64,000 nt of DNA from Opimibacter sp041746735 (GCA_041746735.1 JBGTGP010000024.1:1-64000), one strand, 5' to 3'; numbered from the stretch's first letter, positions 35,284-44,348 are shown. Translations and numbers: made by a program. Notes: generated by a model from the letters alone, not told the origin.

Positions 35284-36768
35284 ATGGGCGTCATTCAAAG
35301 GCAAGGGTTTAAATCCAGTATCATCAGTTATATCGGGGTCGGTATCGGGGTGATCAGCACTTTGTATGTGTATCCCAACGCGCTCGAGATTCTGGGACTA
35401 TTCAGGTCCCTGTTTGATGCTGCGGTTCTCATCGGCATTTTTGTGATGATGGGTACCGGATCATCGGCGATCCGCTTCTTTCCGAGGTATCAGGGTGCCC
35501 ACACAGGCCATGGGGGATTGTTGAGCTGGCTTTTGATAGTAGCGGGTATAGGATTTCTATTATTTCTATTACTCTATCCGTTTATACAGCATTGGATCCG
35601 CGGCTTTATTTTTCATGAGCGCAACGAGATGTATTCGGATTTTGTCATTTACGTCATCCCGTTGACTTTTTTTCTGGCTTTGATTAATTTGTTGTCTCGA
35701 TATATTTCCAATTTTCGACGCATAGCGATTCCCGCCGCTATAGAGCAACTGACGATCAAGATCACCCTGCCGCTTATTATCTTGATGTATCTCCAGGGAT
35801 GGATCAATGTGAAAGGCGTTATCATCGGGGTAGTGGCTTCATTTGGATTTGCTGCCCTGGCCATGATTTGGTATCTGGCCTTCTTGGGCGAATGGCGTTT
35901 GGGAAAACCCGTCATCACAAAAGACAAGCTTGCGTTAAAGGAATTTTCCAGCTATTCCTGGTATGGCCTCCTCTCGGGCATCGGCAGCCAGATCGCGTTT
36001 CGCATCGATGGCCTCATGGTATCCGGCATGATTCAGTTTCAGGCTACAGGTATCTATGCTATCTCATGGGCGCTCTCTGAAATTATTGCGAAGCCCATGC
36101 GCTCACTATCTTCTATTGCCAGTCCGTTGCTCGCTCAGCATATCGAGCAGGGCAATATGGAAGAAGTGAAAACGATTTACCGAAAGTCGTCTATCAATAT
36201 GACCATTATTGGTTTGGGACTTTTTATGTTGATCTGGACGGTATTGCCCTATGTTTTTGAGATCATGTCCAATACAAGTGTTATGCGGCAGGGAGCGTAT
36301 GTCGTATTTTTTCTGGGGCTGTCTCAGGTGTGGGACATGATGACGGGTGTCAATAGTGAGATCATTTCGTATTCCCGATACTACCGATTTACCCTCTACC
36401 TGACCCTTATCCTCGCTGGAACCAACATCGCGGCCAATCTGTTGTTCATCCCCATGTATGGTCTTACCGGGGCAGCACTGGCTACATGCTTGTCGATGGT
36501 GCTCTACAACATCGCCAAGCTTGTCTACATACAAATGAAATTTGGATTTCATCCTTTTACCTATCGGATGATTCCGGCCATTGGCTTCTGCCTGGCAGCC
36601 TGGCTGATCAGTCGGGCTATACCAGATACCACCCATCATTTCTTCAATCTCCTCTACAAAGGAACTGTGTTTAGCGCATTGTTTGGAGGCGCTGTACTTT
36701 GGTTCAAGGTGTCGCCGGAAATAAATACCTGGGTCTCGGCGGTCTGGTCGAAAGTGTTGAAGCGTTGA
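35284..36768 (+). CDS. Wzx-like polysaccharide flippase
   Basis: This protein has 494 residues from the ATG at 35284 (MGVIQRQGFKSSIISYIGVG). The longer in-frame start at 35113 lies inside the aminotransferase gene and is rejected. About 12-14 membrane helices cover the whole chain, and the MVF/MATE-like order and opening RQGFKSSIISYIG fit the oligosaccharide flippase (polysaccharide_synt) family. It would move an undecaprenyl-linked glycan across the inner membrane. As last gene of the cluster it completes the path from sugar synthesis to export. No polymerase (Wzy) is seen in the window. Confidence 0.9.
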   Translation: MGVIQRQGFKSSIISYIGVGIGVISTLYVYPNALEILGLFRSLFDAAVLIGIFVMMGTGSSAIRFFPRYQGAHTGHGGLLSWLLIVAGIGFLLFLLLYPFIQHWIRGFIFHERNEMYSDFVIYVIPLTFFLALINLLSRYISNFRRIAIPAAIEQLTIKITLPLIILMYLQGWINVKGVIIGVVASFGFAALAMIWYLAFLGEWRLGKPVITKDKLALKEFSSYSWYGLLSGIGSQIAFRIDGLMVSGMIQFQATGIYAISWALSEIIAKPMRSLSSIASPLLAQHIEQGNMEEVKTIYRKSSINMTIIGLGLFMLIWTVLPYVFEIMSNTSVMRQGAYVVFFLGLSQVWDMMTGVNSEIISYSRYYRFTLYLTLILAGTNIAANLLFIPMYGLTGAALATCLSMVLYNIAKLVYIQMKFGFHPFTYRMIPAIGFCLAAWLISRAIPDTTHHFFNLLYKGTVFSALFGGAVLWFKVSPEINTWVSAVWSKVLKR

Positions 36769-36820
36769 ACCTTTTCCGCTTTCCGGAGATATTGTATTTT
36801 CACCGTATTCCAATCGTACT

Positions 36821-37852
36821 ATGTCATTCGATCAATTAAAAAAAGACGTTAAAGCCGGCACCTTGTATCCGGTGTATTTGCTGCATGGTGAAGAAAACTA
36901 TCTGGTGGATGAGGCCGCAAACTTTCTGGAGTCCCATCTGCTACTGGAACACGAGAAGGCTTTTGATCAACAGATCCTGTATGGCATGGACTGCACGGCC
37001 CGGTATGTGATCGAACAGTTGGTATTGTTTCCCCTGATGGCGACACGAAGGCTCGTCATGGTACGGGAAGCCCAACTCATGGAAGAATTGAAGGACCTGG
37101 AGCCGTACCTGAGTCGTCCTGCACCTAGCAGCATTCTCATACTTTGCCACAAAGGCAAAAACATGGATAAGCGCTTGAAAGCGTTCGATGCCATCCGGAA
37201 GAATGGATTTATTCTTGCGGCCGATCCGCTGAAAGAAAAGGAGGTACTGCCCTGGTTGCAAAAGACGGTCAGTGACCTCAACATGAAAATGGACCGGGAT
37301 GCTGGTGAGGCGATGATCGAACTTTTGGGTGGCGACATATCACACCTCTATCCGGAGCTTAAAAAACTGGCCGTCCATCATGCCGGTGCGGATGCCATCA
37401 CCCGAAATGAAATCGTGGATCTGGTGGGGATGAGCCGTGAGTATAATGTATTTGAACTTCAGAACGCACTCGAATCCGGCAATGTTTTGAAGACAATGCG
37501 CATCGGGACGCGGATGGCGGAACAAAAGGGATATAGTATCATCCCACTGATCGCCCTATTGTACGGATTCTACAGTCGAATCTATGCCATAAAGTCGCTT
37601 GGCAATGCTTCAGACAATGCGATTGGAGAGGCCATAGGAAATAAATCACCATACTTCATTTCAAAAAACAAGGAAGCCGCCAGACGATATACTTCCGAAG
37701 TTGCTGAATCGGCCATAGCATGGCTGCATGTGTATGATATGAAAGCTAAAGGGTGGGGCTATAAAGGAGGGGATGACAAGGCTTTGACGATCGAATTATT
37801 GGATCACCTGCTCTTTCCGGGACAGGTGCCGGTTTTCACTGCTTTTGATTAA
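36821..37852 (+). CDS. holA: DNA polymerase III subunit delta
   Basis: This 343-residue protein opens with PVYLLHGEENYLVDEA (residues 17-32), the standard start of the clamp-loader delta subunit. A RecQ-like AAA+ fold without a functional Walker A follows, as expected for delta. Later segments such as HLYPELKKLAVH, EYNVFELQNALES and IIPLIALLYGFYSRI fit the family. It opens the beta sliding clamp as part of the loader complex. It is divergent from nothing close and separated from the HsdR-N gene by a repeat-filled gap, an arrangement common in Bacteroidota. Confidence 0.94.
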   Translation: MSFDQLKKDVKAGTLYPVYLLHGEENYLVDEAANFLESHLLLEHEKAFDQQILYGMDCTARYVIEQLVLFPLMATRRLVMVREAQLMEELKDLEPYLSRPAPSSILILCHKGKNMDKRLKAFDAIRKNGFILAADPLKEKEVLPWLQKTVSDLNMKMDRDAGEAMIELLGGDISHLYPELKKLAVHHAGADAITRNEIVDLVGMSREYNVFELQNALESGNVLKTMRIGTRMAEQKGYSIIPLIALLYGFYSRIYAIKSLGNASDNAIGEAIGNKSPYFISKNKEAARRYTSEVAESAIAWLHVYDMKAKGWGYKGGDDKALTIELLDHLLFPGQVPVFTAFD

Positions 37853-37917
37853 GGGGATAGTTCACAGTTGTCTAAAATGTTTAACTCGTCCAAAAATCAG
37901 ACCTGATTCCCAAACGA

Positions 37918-37958
37918 TTGAGAGGTTGAGAGGTTGAGAAGTTGAGAAGTTGAGGAGT
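37918..37958 (+). repeat. TTGAGAGG/TTGAGAAG octamer minisatellite
   Basis: Five 8-bp units in a row (two TTGAGAGG, two TTGAGAAG, one TTGAGGAG) lie 66 bp after the holA stop and just before the dispersed-repeat copies. Confidence 0.85.
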
Positions 37959-37979
37959 TTAGTGGTGAATGGTGAGTGT

Positions 37980-38260
37980 GTCGGAATCTCCGCTGTGTTT
38001 CCTGCTCTGGGAATCTGTGCCATCGGGAAGCAACCAATCTGGCATCTGGCATCTCCTGTTCTGGCATCTCCCTTGAGGTCGGAATCTACACTGCGCTTCG
38101 ACTGGCATCTAAAAACCCATCTGGCTTTCCGCCTTGCGGTTGGAATCTCCGCTGCGCTCCGACTGGCAACCAAAAAAGCATCTCCTACACTGGAATCTGT
38201 GCCATCCGGCAGCATCCTATCTGGCATCTGGCATCTGCTGCTCTGATATCTAAATATGGC
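37980..38260 (+). repeat. Degenerate copies of the ~130-bp dispersed repeat
   Basis: Copies of the opening motif occur at about 37980, 38076 and 38127 (e.g. GCCTTGCGGTTGGAATCTCC). They are followed by the same CTGGCATCT-rich tail as in the 26928-27357 array. The copies are more diverged from one another than those at 26928. Confidence 0.85.
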
Positions 38261-38332
38261 ATCTGGCATCTTCCCCGGAGTAACAAGTATTAATAGTTGA
38301 AAGATTTTTTGACACGAGTAAGATAGGTTGAT

Positions 38333-38788
38333 TTAAAAAGGCAAGGTTGTTAAAAACTCAAATTGTCTTCTCTCTGGATCCGTACTAAAACAGAAATGGT
38401 TAAGTCCATTGCTCACCAGTGAAAATGGAATCTGCAGCGCCAAATTGTATTGTGCAATTTGGTCAAAGACGACCTGGCTCAACATTTGACCTGGTGCTTT
38501 AAATTCAGCGAGTAAAATGGGCTGAGCTTCTTTATTGTATAACACGAGATCGAACCTCTTTGATAGGGTGTTTAGGGTAAAACCGCGTTCTACGGCAATC
38601 CATTTAGGTGGGAGTTGCTTGATTTCAAGCAAATAGAGTAGCCAAAGTTGACGTACCATTTCTTCAGGCGAAGTACGGATATGTTTTCTTCGTATTGGAT
38701 CAAAGAGAGTAGACCGTCCAACAGGATCCCTGCCATAAATAAGACGAGATTGTAATCCCAGCAAATCAATATCGGTAAGGGGTATCAT
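38333..38788 (-). CDS. HsdR N-terminal-like nuclease-fold protein
   Basis: This 151-residue protein matches the small Bacteroidota family with the type I restriction HsdR N-terminal domain. A PD-(D/E)xK-type site is visible: RFDLVLYN (Asp) then LLAEFKAP (E-x-K) around residues 78-98. It is not accompanied by hsdM/hsdS, so it is not a restriction system. Its regular position next to holA in Bacteroidota suggests a housekeeping DNA role, which is unproven. It lies 12 bp downstream of purE, so it ends the purK-purE operon. Confidence 0.85.
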   Translation of the reverse strand: MIPLTDIDLLGLQSRLIYGRDPVGRSTLFDPIRRKHIRTSPEEMVRQLWLLYLLEIKQLPPKWIAVERGFTLNTLSKRFDLVLYNKEAQPILLAEFKAPGQMLSQVVFDQIAQYNLALQIPFSLVSNGLNHFCFSTDPERRQFEFLTTLPF

Positions 38789-38800
38789 TCAGCTATGCCG

Positions 38801-39298
38801 CTAATGCGTCTTCCTGATGCCCGCAGACTTTTCTTCCACTTCTTTTTCCAAACCAACTTTATATGCTGCGATTTGCTGTTGGATATCGGATGATGAGGTA
38901 CCGATAATCTGAGCGGCAAGGATTCCAGCATTTTTAGCACCATTTAAAGCTACTGTAGCGACAGGCACACCGCCAGGCATCTGAAGGATAGACAACACCG
39001 AATCCCAGCCATCGATAGAATTTGATGATTTTATAGGCACACCAATAACGGGCAAGGGCGTGAGACTTGCTATCATCCCCGGAAGATGAGCTGCGCCACC
39101 TGCACCGGCAATTATGACTTTGATGCCGCGCGTGTGTGCTTGTTTGGCAAATACCACCATTTTCTCAGGTGTGCGATGCGCGGAGACAATATCAATTTCG
39201 TAGGGTATATGGAACATACTCAATACATCAGCGGCCTGTTGCATGACCGGCAGGTCTGAATCGGAGCCCATAACGATACTGACGATGGGTATACTCAT
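38801..39298 (-). CDS. purE: N5-carboxyaminoimidazole ribonucleotide mutase
   Basis: This 165-residue class I PurE has the nucleotide-binding opening VMGSDSDLPVM (residues 8-18), the SAHRTPE loop with the catalytic His (about 40-46), GAGGAAHLPGM, and the closing NGAKNAGILAAQI. It converts N5-CAIR to CAIR in purine synthesis. Its start overlaps the purK stop by ATGA, so the two enzymes are translated together. Length matches the family norm. Confidence 0.97.
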   Translation of the reverse strand: MSIPIVSIVMGSDSDLPVMQQAADVLSMFHIPYEIDIVSAHRTPEKMVVFAKQAHTRGIKVIIAGAGGAAHLPGMIASLTPLPVIGVPIKSSNSIDGWDSVLSILQMPGGVPVATVALNGAKNAGILAAQIIGTSSSDIQQQIAAYKVGLEKEVEEKSAGIRKTH

Positions 39299-40458
39299 GA
39301 TATAACTTTGATATGTTCTTTGATAAAATTGGCAGTTCGGATGGCCCGGTTCACATTGCGGTTGGCCACCGTGACATGCCCCATTTTACGGAATGGTTTT
39401 GTGATGGGCTTGCCATAGAGATGCACATACACGGAGCCCAGTCGGAGGGCTTGTTCCACGCCGATATACTTTGCTGGTCCGTCATAGCCTTCTTCTCCCA
39501 GAATATTGACCATGACGGCCGGTAAATGCAACTGTGGATCGATCAGGGGAAGGTTGCATATAGCTAACAGGTGCTGTTGAAACTGGCTGACATTGCAGCA
39601 CTCAATCGTATGATGACCGCTGTTGTGTGGTCTGGGCGCAACTTCATTGATAAGCCAGTCTCCACCTGTTGTCAGAAACATTTCAACTGCCAAAAGTCCG
39701 CAAACATCCAGCGACTCAATGGCAGCCTGAGCCACCTGAGTTGCTTCCAGTTCAAGGGCAGGACCAAGTCCGCTTGGACAATACAGGTACTCAACGAGAT
39801 TGGCTTCCGGATGGAAGGACATCGCTACCGGAGGAAAGGTCTTGATCTCACCACTCAAATTGCGCGCTGCGATGACTGACACTTCAGCTTCTATTTCTAT
39901 CAGGGGTTCTACCAGACTTGCACCTTCGAGAAGGAGGCTGATATCATCTGCGTGACGTACGATGGTGACTCCCCGACCATCATATCCATCGGCCCGCAGT
40001 TTTTGTACAAAGGGAATCTCGATTTGACGGGAATCCAGTGCCCGGAGAATGTCATCTTTTGTATCAAACAACGTATACGTGGTCGTCGGTAGCCCCTGGT
40101 CGATGAAAAACTGTTTCTGCAGGGCTTTATCCTTGATGATGGCCAGAGCTGCGGGAGAAGGATGGACGATTTTCCCCATCCGCTCTAATTCGATAAGAGC
40201 CTCCAGATTGACTTTCTCAATTTCAATGGTCAAGACGTCAACTTGCTTGCCAAAAGCGAGGACATCATCGTATTGTGTAAAATCGCCCTGCACGAATTGA
40301 TGTGCCAGCCGGGACGCGGGATCCAATGCAGACTGGTCGAGAATGGCGGTTTTCCAATTCCAGTTGGAGGCCGCTTCACACAGCATTTTACCTAACTGGC
40401 CGCCGCCACAGATACCAATGACTTTATCGGGTGTTGCAAAAGGGTTGATGATGCGCAT
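39295..40458 (-). CDS. purK: N5-carboxyaminoimidazole ribonucleotide synthase
   Basis: This 387-residue ATP-grasp enzyme starts with KVIGICGGGQLGKML (residues 12-26). It has the ATP-grasp core YDGRGV near 160 and the acidic metal-binding stretch LAVEMFLTTGGDWLINEVAPRPHNSGH near 260-290. It makes N5-CAIR from AIR, bicarbonate and ATP. It is first gene of the purK-purE-HsdR-N operon and divergent from pyrC, with an 85-bp shared promoter region. Confidence 0.97.
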   Translation of the reverse strand: MRIINPFATPDKVIGICGGGQLGKMLCEAASNWNWKTAILDQSALDPASRLAHQFVQGDFTQYDDVLAFGKQVDVLTIEIEKVNLEALIELERMGKIVHPSPAALAIIKDKALQKQFFIDQGLPTTTYTLFDTKDDILRALDSRQIEIPFVQKLRADGYDGRGVTIVRHADDISLLLEGASLVEPLIEIEAEVSVIAARNLSGEIKTFPPVAMSFHPEANLVEYLYCPSGLGPALELEATQVAQAAIESLDVCGLLAVEMFLTTGGDWLINEVAPRPHNSGHHTIECCNVSQFQQHLLAICNLPLIDPQLHLPAVMVNILGEEGYDGPAKYIGVEQALRLGSVYVHLYGKPITKPFRKMGHVTVANRNVNRAIRTANFIKEHIKVIS

Positions 40459-40530
40459 TCTGCTTGTATTCGAGGTGTAAAACTATGCAATTTTTGCTGC
40501 CTTCATTCTGCATAGGGTTTTAAAAGCAGG

Positions 40531-40538
40531 TATCTTTA
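40531..40538 (+). promoter_or_regulatory. Near-consensus -7 box TATCTTTA at the pyrC start
   Basis: It matches TAnnTTTG except for the last base, and ends only 5 bp before the pyrC ATG. If used, the mRNA would be leaderless or nearly so. Confidence 0.35.
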
Positions 40539-40543
40539 CGGAT

Positions 40544-41878
40544 ATGAGGGATACAGTGTTTAAGGAAGCCCGGATGATCAACCGTGGACGTATACTGGAA
40601 GGCGATCTGTGGGTGCGGGATGGCCGGATCGTGAAGGTAGATCCCTCCATTGCATTGCAGCAGCAAACCACCGAAATCCGGATCGCAGGTAAATATATCA
40701 TGCCGGGGATCATTGATGATCAGGTCCATTTTCGGGAGCCAGGTATGGAATACAAAGCCACGATTTCCTCTGAGTCCGCAGCAGCAGTTGCTGGAGGTGT
40801 CACCAGTTTTATGGAAATGCCTAATACAAAGCCTCCCGCTGTCACGCAGGCTTTGCTTGAAGAGAAGTATAAGATTGCATCGAAAACCTCATGGGCGAAT
40901 TACTCCTTTTTTATGGGGGCCACAAATGATAATCTCCAGGAAGTCCTCAAGACTGATCCTGAGCAGGTTTGTGGAGTTAAGGTGTTTATGGGGAGTAGCA
41001 CCGGTAATATGCTGGTGGACGATATCGCGACATTGGAGCAGCTATTTGCTTCCTGCCCGACGCTGATCGCAGCTCATTGTGAGGACGAATCCACGATTCG
41101 GTCCAATATGGCTGAAGCAGAGTCTCGCTATGGCAGCCTCATTCCGCCATCAGCCCATCCCTGGATCAGAAGCAGGGAAGCTTGTTTGTTGAGTTCAAAG
41201 AGAGCCGTAGCTCTTGCTAAAAAGCATAACACTCGCTTTCATGTCCTCCATATCTCCACAAAAGATGAATTGGGACTTTTTGAAAAAGGGTGGGTAGGAG
41301 ATAAGCGGATTACGTCAGAAGCGTGTGCGCACTATATGTTCTTCTCCAGCCAGGACTATCTCACACTCGGCAATCAGATCAAATGCAATCCGGCCATCAA
41401 GACAGCTGAAGACCAGCATGCCATCCTTCAGGCCGTAGTGGATGATGTCATAGATATTATAGCTTCCGATCATGCTCCACATACCTGGGAGGAGAAGGGA
41501 ATGCCATATAAAGCTGCACCATCCGGATTGCCCCTGGTTCAGCATACTTTTCAGATGATGTTGACACACTGGTGTGCGGGGCGAATCACACTGGAAAAGA
41601 TTATTGAAAAAATGTGTCATGCGCCGGCGGCGTGTTTCAGGCTTGAGGAGAGAGGGTATCTCGATGAGGGCTATTACGCAGACTTGGTTCAATTTGATCC
41701 CGATGTTGAAAACACTATTACAAAGGATGGATTGTTTTATAAATGTGGGTGGTCACCATTGGAAGGCAAGACAATGCCTGGACAGATACTGGGGACCTGG
41801 GTCAGCGGTATTCAGGTGTTTGGTGTGGACGGTCTTGTCGGAGGACCATCTGGCATGCGATTGAGATTCCGGGTTTGA
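40544..41878 (+). CDS. pyrC: Dihydroorotase
   Basis: This 444-residue amidohydrolase starts FKEARMINRGRILEGDLWVRDGR, typical of type I dihydroorotases. Metal and substrate motifs visible: DDQVHFREPG (about 62-71), AAHCED near 178, HVLHIST near 232 and SDHAPH near 308. The first His of the usual HxH pair is Gln here, as I recall for other Bacteroidota enzymes. It cyclises carbamoyl-aspartate to dihydroorotate in pyrimidine synthesis. The start at 40544 keeps the first beta strand; a later ATG at 40574 would remove it. Confidence 0.93.
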   Translation: MRDTVFKEARMINRGRILEGDLWVRDGRIVKVDPSIALQQQTTEIRIAGKYIMPGIIDDQVHFREPGMEYKATISSESAAAVAGGVTSFMEMPNTKPPAVTQALLEEKYKIASKTSWANYSFFMGATNDNLQEVLKTDPEQVCGVKVFMGSSTGNMLVDDIATLEQLFASCPTLIAAHCEDESTIRSNMAEAESRYGSLIPPSAHPWIRSREACLLSSKRAVALAKKHNTRFHVLHISTKDELGLFEKGWVGDKRITSEACAHYMFFSSQDYLTLGNQIKCNPAIKTAEDQHAILQAVVDDVIDIIASDHAPHTWEEKGMPYKAAPSGLPLVQHTFQMMLTHWCAGRITLEKIIEKMCHAPAACFRLEERGYLDEGYYADLVQFDPDVENTITKDGLFYKCGWSPLEGKTMPGQILGTWVSGIQVFGVDGLVGGPSGMRLRFRV

Positions 41879-42261
41879 AGCCGTAATTCATAGTTTTTTT
41901 GGCAACATCCTTGAAAAAATAGGGGGGTATTTTTGGATAGGTTTTAGGTGAAAAATATATTTAAATAGATGATAAAGAGATGATTATGTTGTTAGCATTC
42001 AGCGTAAATTAAACAGCAGATTCCTGCCAAATTCAATGAAAACAGTGTGGCACACCTAGGTGTGCCACACTGTTTCTGGGGGTTTAGGGGGATTATATAC
42101 TGCAAATTTAATATGCATCTCAATGCATAAACTCCTATTTACCAATAATATATACATAATAAAATGTCGTTTTTACCCTCAATAACATTGTCTATTACGC
42201 CATCCCTGCACCCAAACAGCACGCTTCAAACACTGTAATTAAAGTTACAATTAGTGGCGTC
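41879..42261. other. Convergent intergenic region with long palindrome
   Basis: The AT-rich gap lies between pyrC (plus) and the MBL hydrolase (minus). Its one strong structure is the 36-bp perfect palindrome at 42040-42075. No gene was seen. Confidence 0.6.
42040..42075. terminator. Perfect 36-bp palindrome, possible bidirectional terminator
   Basis: The 18-bp arm AAACAGTGTGGCACACCT is followed directly by its reverse complement, with no spacer and no mismatch. In RNA it would be a very stable hairpin located 161 bp after pyrC and 186 bp after the MBL gene. The natural A- and T-ends (AAA / TTT) are short for a classical U-tract. Confidence 0.7.
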
Positions 42262-43113
42262 TTAGAGAATCTCGGCTAACCGCAGCCTCCGGTCTACAAA
42301 TGGCCGGCCCCGGGAGTCCAACCCAATGGTGATACATTCTGTATCCTTATCATGCTCCAGGAATAGGTAGTATCCCTTTTCCGCTATTTCGGCTAAAAAT
42401 GATGTCTTTTCAGCCAGCGTTACCAATGGCCGAATGTCATACCCCATAATGTACGGCAAGCCCACGTGGTGAGACGAAGGAATCAAATCAGCAGCATAGA
42501 TAAGCGTCACATCCTCCCGCACCCGGATCTCAGGTAGCATCATAGACTCCGTATGCCCGTATGAAAGGCGAATACGCACATCCTCATCCCACTGATATCC
42601 TTCCTCTTCTGGTATATACTGCAACACGCCAGCTTCCTTCAAAGGAACAAAGTTCTCTTGCAGAAATGATGCGCGTTCCCTCGCATTCGGGCTATAGGCC
42701 CAGTCATAATGTCGCTGAGTCGTCCAGTACCGGGCATTAGGAAAGGCAGGGTACAATCGCCCGTCTGCATCCTTGGCTACAGCCCCCCCGACGTGATCAA
42801 AGTGGAAATGAGTAAGCAGAACATCTGTTATCATGGCCGACGTATATCCGGCCTCCTTGAGCGAGGACATCAACGTCGCATCTCCATGCAAATCGTAATG
42901 ACTGAAAAAACGCTCATCCTGCTTATCCCCGAGGCCCGTGTCGATCAGGATCACTTTGCTGCCGGTGTCGACCAACATACAGCGCATGGTCCAGCTGCAA
43001 AGATTGTTCTCATCGGCCGGAATCAGTTTCTGCCAAAGGGTTTTGGGGATGACCCCAAACATGGCCCCTCCATCCAGTTTGAAATGGCCTGTTTCAATTG
43101 AAAGTACCTTCAT
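42262..43113 (-). CDS. MBL-fold metallo-hydrolase, lactonase-like
   Basis: This 283-residue metallo-beta-lactamase-fold protein has the metal motif THFHFDHVGG (HxHxDH) near residues 101-110, a second-site Asp in the YAADLIPSSHHVG stretch near 207-219, and a final His in LFLEHDKD. Overall it resembles the AHL-lactonase/quorum-quenching subgroup, which also contains many enzymes of unknown substrate. No signal peptide is seen, so it is cytoplasmic. It starts 1 bp after the end of ribH and is the last gene of the TPR-ribH-MBL operon. Confidence 0.88.
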   Translation of the reverse strand: MKVLSIETGHFKLDGGAMFGVIPKTLWQKLIPADENNLCSWTMRCMLVDTGSKVILIDTGLGDKQDERFFSHYDLHGDATLMSSLKEAGYTSAMITDVLLTHFHFDHVGGAVAKDADGRLYPAFPNARYWTTQRHYDWAYSPNARERASFLQENFVPLKEAGVLQYIPEEEGYQWDEDVRIRLSYGHTESMMLPEIRVREDVTLIYAADLIPSSHHVGLPYIMGYDIRPLVTLAEKTSFLAEIAEKGYYLFLEHDKDTECITIGLDSRGRPFVDRRLRLAEIL

Positions 43114-43114
43114 C

Positions 43115-43621
43115 TTAAAACCCTATTTTCTTTTTCCCAGTTGGAGAACCACTACGTATATGCGCCATCTCCAGTGCGGTGACGGCTGCTTCCGATCCTT
43201 TATTGCCGTGCGTACCTCCCGCACGATCCTTTGCCTGCTCCAGCGTGTTTGTAGTCAACACCCCAAAAATAACAGGCACTCCAGACATGAGACCCAACTG
43301 CATGATGCCAGAGGCCACAGCATGGGCAATATATTCATCATGACGGGTTTCTCCCTGGATAATACATCCCAGACATATAATGCCATCGGTTTTACCTGGT
43401 TTCATCAATTGCCGGGCTCCAAACGGAAGCTCAAATGAACCAGGAACATAAAGAATATCGATTTGGTCTTCCGGAACACCGGCCCCAAGGAGCGTGTCTT
43501 TAGCTCCTTCCAATAAAGCATCCGTGACCTCCCGATTCCACTTCGATACCACGATCCCAAATCTATAGGATGAACCATCCGGCAGCGTATCAGGTAGAAT
43601 CGAATGGTCTCTTGAGGCCAT
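43115..43621 (-). CDS. ribH: 6,7-dimethyl-8-ribityllumazine synthase
   Basis: This 168-residue riboflavin enzyme opens with FGIVVSKWNREVTDALLEGA. It has VPGSFELPFGARQL near 59-72, then GCIIQGETRHDEYIAHAV with the substrate-contacting His, and GVLTTNTLEQAKDRAGG. It condenses the pyrimidine and the butanone phosphate precursors into lumazine and forms large hollow assemblies. It lies 2 bp after the TPR gene and 1 bp before the MBL gene, so they are co-transcribed. Confidence 0.97.
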   Translation of the reverse strand: MASRDHSILPDTLPDGSSYRFGIVVSKWNREVTDALLEGAKDTLLGAGVPEDQIDILYVPGSFELPFGARQLMKPGKTDGIICLGCIIQGETRHDEYIAHAVASGIMQLGLMSGVPVIFGVLTTNTLEQAKDRAGGTHGNKGSEAAVTALEMAHIRSGSPTGKKKIGF

Positions 43622-43623
43622 GC

Positions 43624-44319
43624 CTATTGAACGCCTTCAGCTCTGGCGATGTACTTGTCTATGGAGAGTGCTTCTGTGCTGGTTGGATAATCAACTTTGA
43701 TCTTACGGTAGAGATCTAATGCTTTGCTGACTTCATTCCGGGACTCGTATAGCAATGCCAATTTCTTCATATAGTAGGGCGTCAGCAATTCCATAGCATT
43801 CACCTCCGAAGCTTTCCTGTAAGCTGACACCGCTTTATCCATCTGATTTAACTCAGAATAGACATCACCCAAAGCACCATATTTGAGAATAGGTCCCACT
43901 AACCCACCTGGCTTATAATCCTCCAGAAATGGCAAAGCAAGATCATAGGCGCCTAAATTCAGGTAAGAAGAACCCGCATAGTATTGGGCGAGATTGGCCG
44001 CTTTGGTACCTTTAAAGTCTTTGATGATCGTCAGAAACCCAAGATAACCTCCTCCAGGATTCTCCAGCGCCATCTGAAATGAATCCTGTTCGAACTGGAA
44101 CTGAGCTTTCCACAACTGAGCCATAGCTTTCTCTTCACGCGGCTGCTGCACAAGGTTCGAATAGATAAACCAACCTCCAACCAGGATGATCAATGCGGCA
44201 AGAATACCCACAATCGGCTTTTGGTTTCGCTCGAAGTAATTGCTGGCTTTTTCCCGGGCCTGGGTCAGGTCCAGTAAGGTCTCCTCATTCTTCTTTACCA
44301 GTTTTCGTCTAATCGCCAT
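43624..44319 (-). CDS. TPR protein with one membrane anchor (YfgM-like)
   Basis: This 231-residue protein has a single transmembrane segment (about 37-54, VGILAALIILVGGWFIYS) after a charged N-terminus, then TPR-like helices (about 70-225; e.g. AQYYAGSSYLNLGAYDLALPFLEDY). The layout matches the YfgM/tetratricopeptide-like family, inner-membrane proteins of periplasmic folding complexes in enterobacteria. A role in riboflavin metabolism is not implied, although the gene leads the ribH operon here and commonly does so in Bacteroidota. An exact -7 box precedes it. Confidence 0.85.
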   Translation of the reverse strand: MAIRRKLVKKNEETLLDLTQAREKASNYFERNQKPIVGILAALIILVGGWFIYSNLVQQPREEKAMAQLWKAQFQFEQDSFQMALENPGGGYLGFLTIIKDFKGTKAANLAQYYAGSSYLNLGAYDLALPFLEDYKPGGLVGPILKYGALGDVYSELNQMDKAVSAYRKASEVNAMELLTPYYMKKLALLYESRNEVSKALDLYRKIKVDYPTSTEALSIDKYIARAEGVQ

Positions 44320-44348
44320 GTAGTGTTATTTTTTGTAAAAAGCGGGGG

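Larger units (their letters stand above)
37853..38332. other. Repeat-filled convergent intergenic region (480 bp)
   Basis: The gap lies between holA (plus) and the HsdR-N gene (minus), which face each other. It holds an octamer array and at least three degenerate copies of the dispersed repeat. Reading frames of 98-135 codons here come from the repeats and are not called. Confidence 0.65.

Noticed and set aside
38333..38788. Restriction-modification system
   Set aside because: Only a 151-residue HsdR N-terminal-like protein is present, with no methylase or specificity subunit; it belongs to a family regularly found beside holA.
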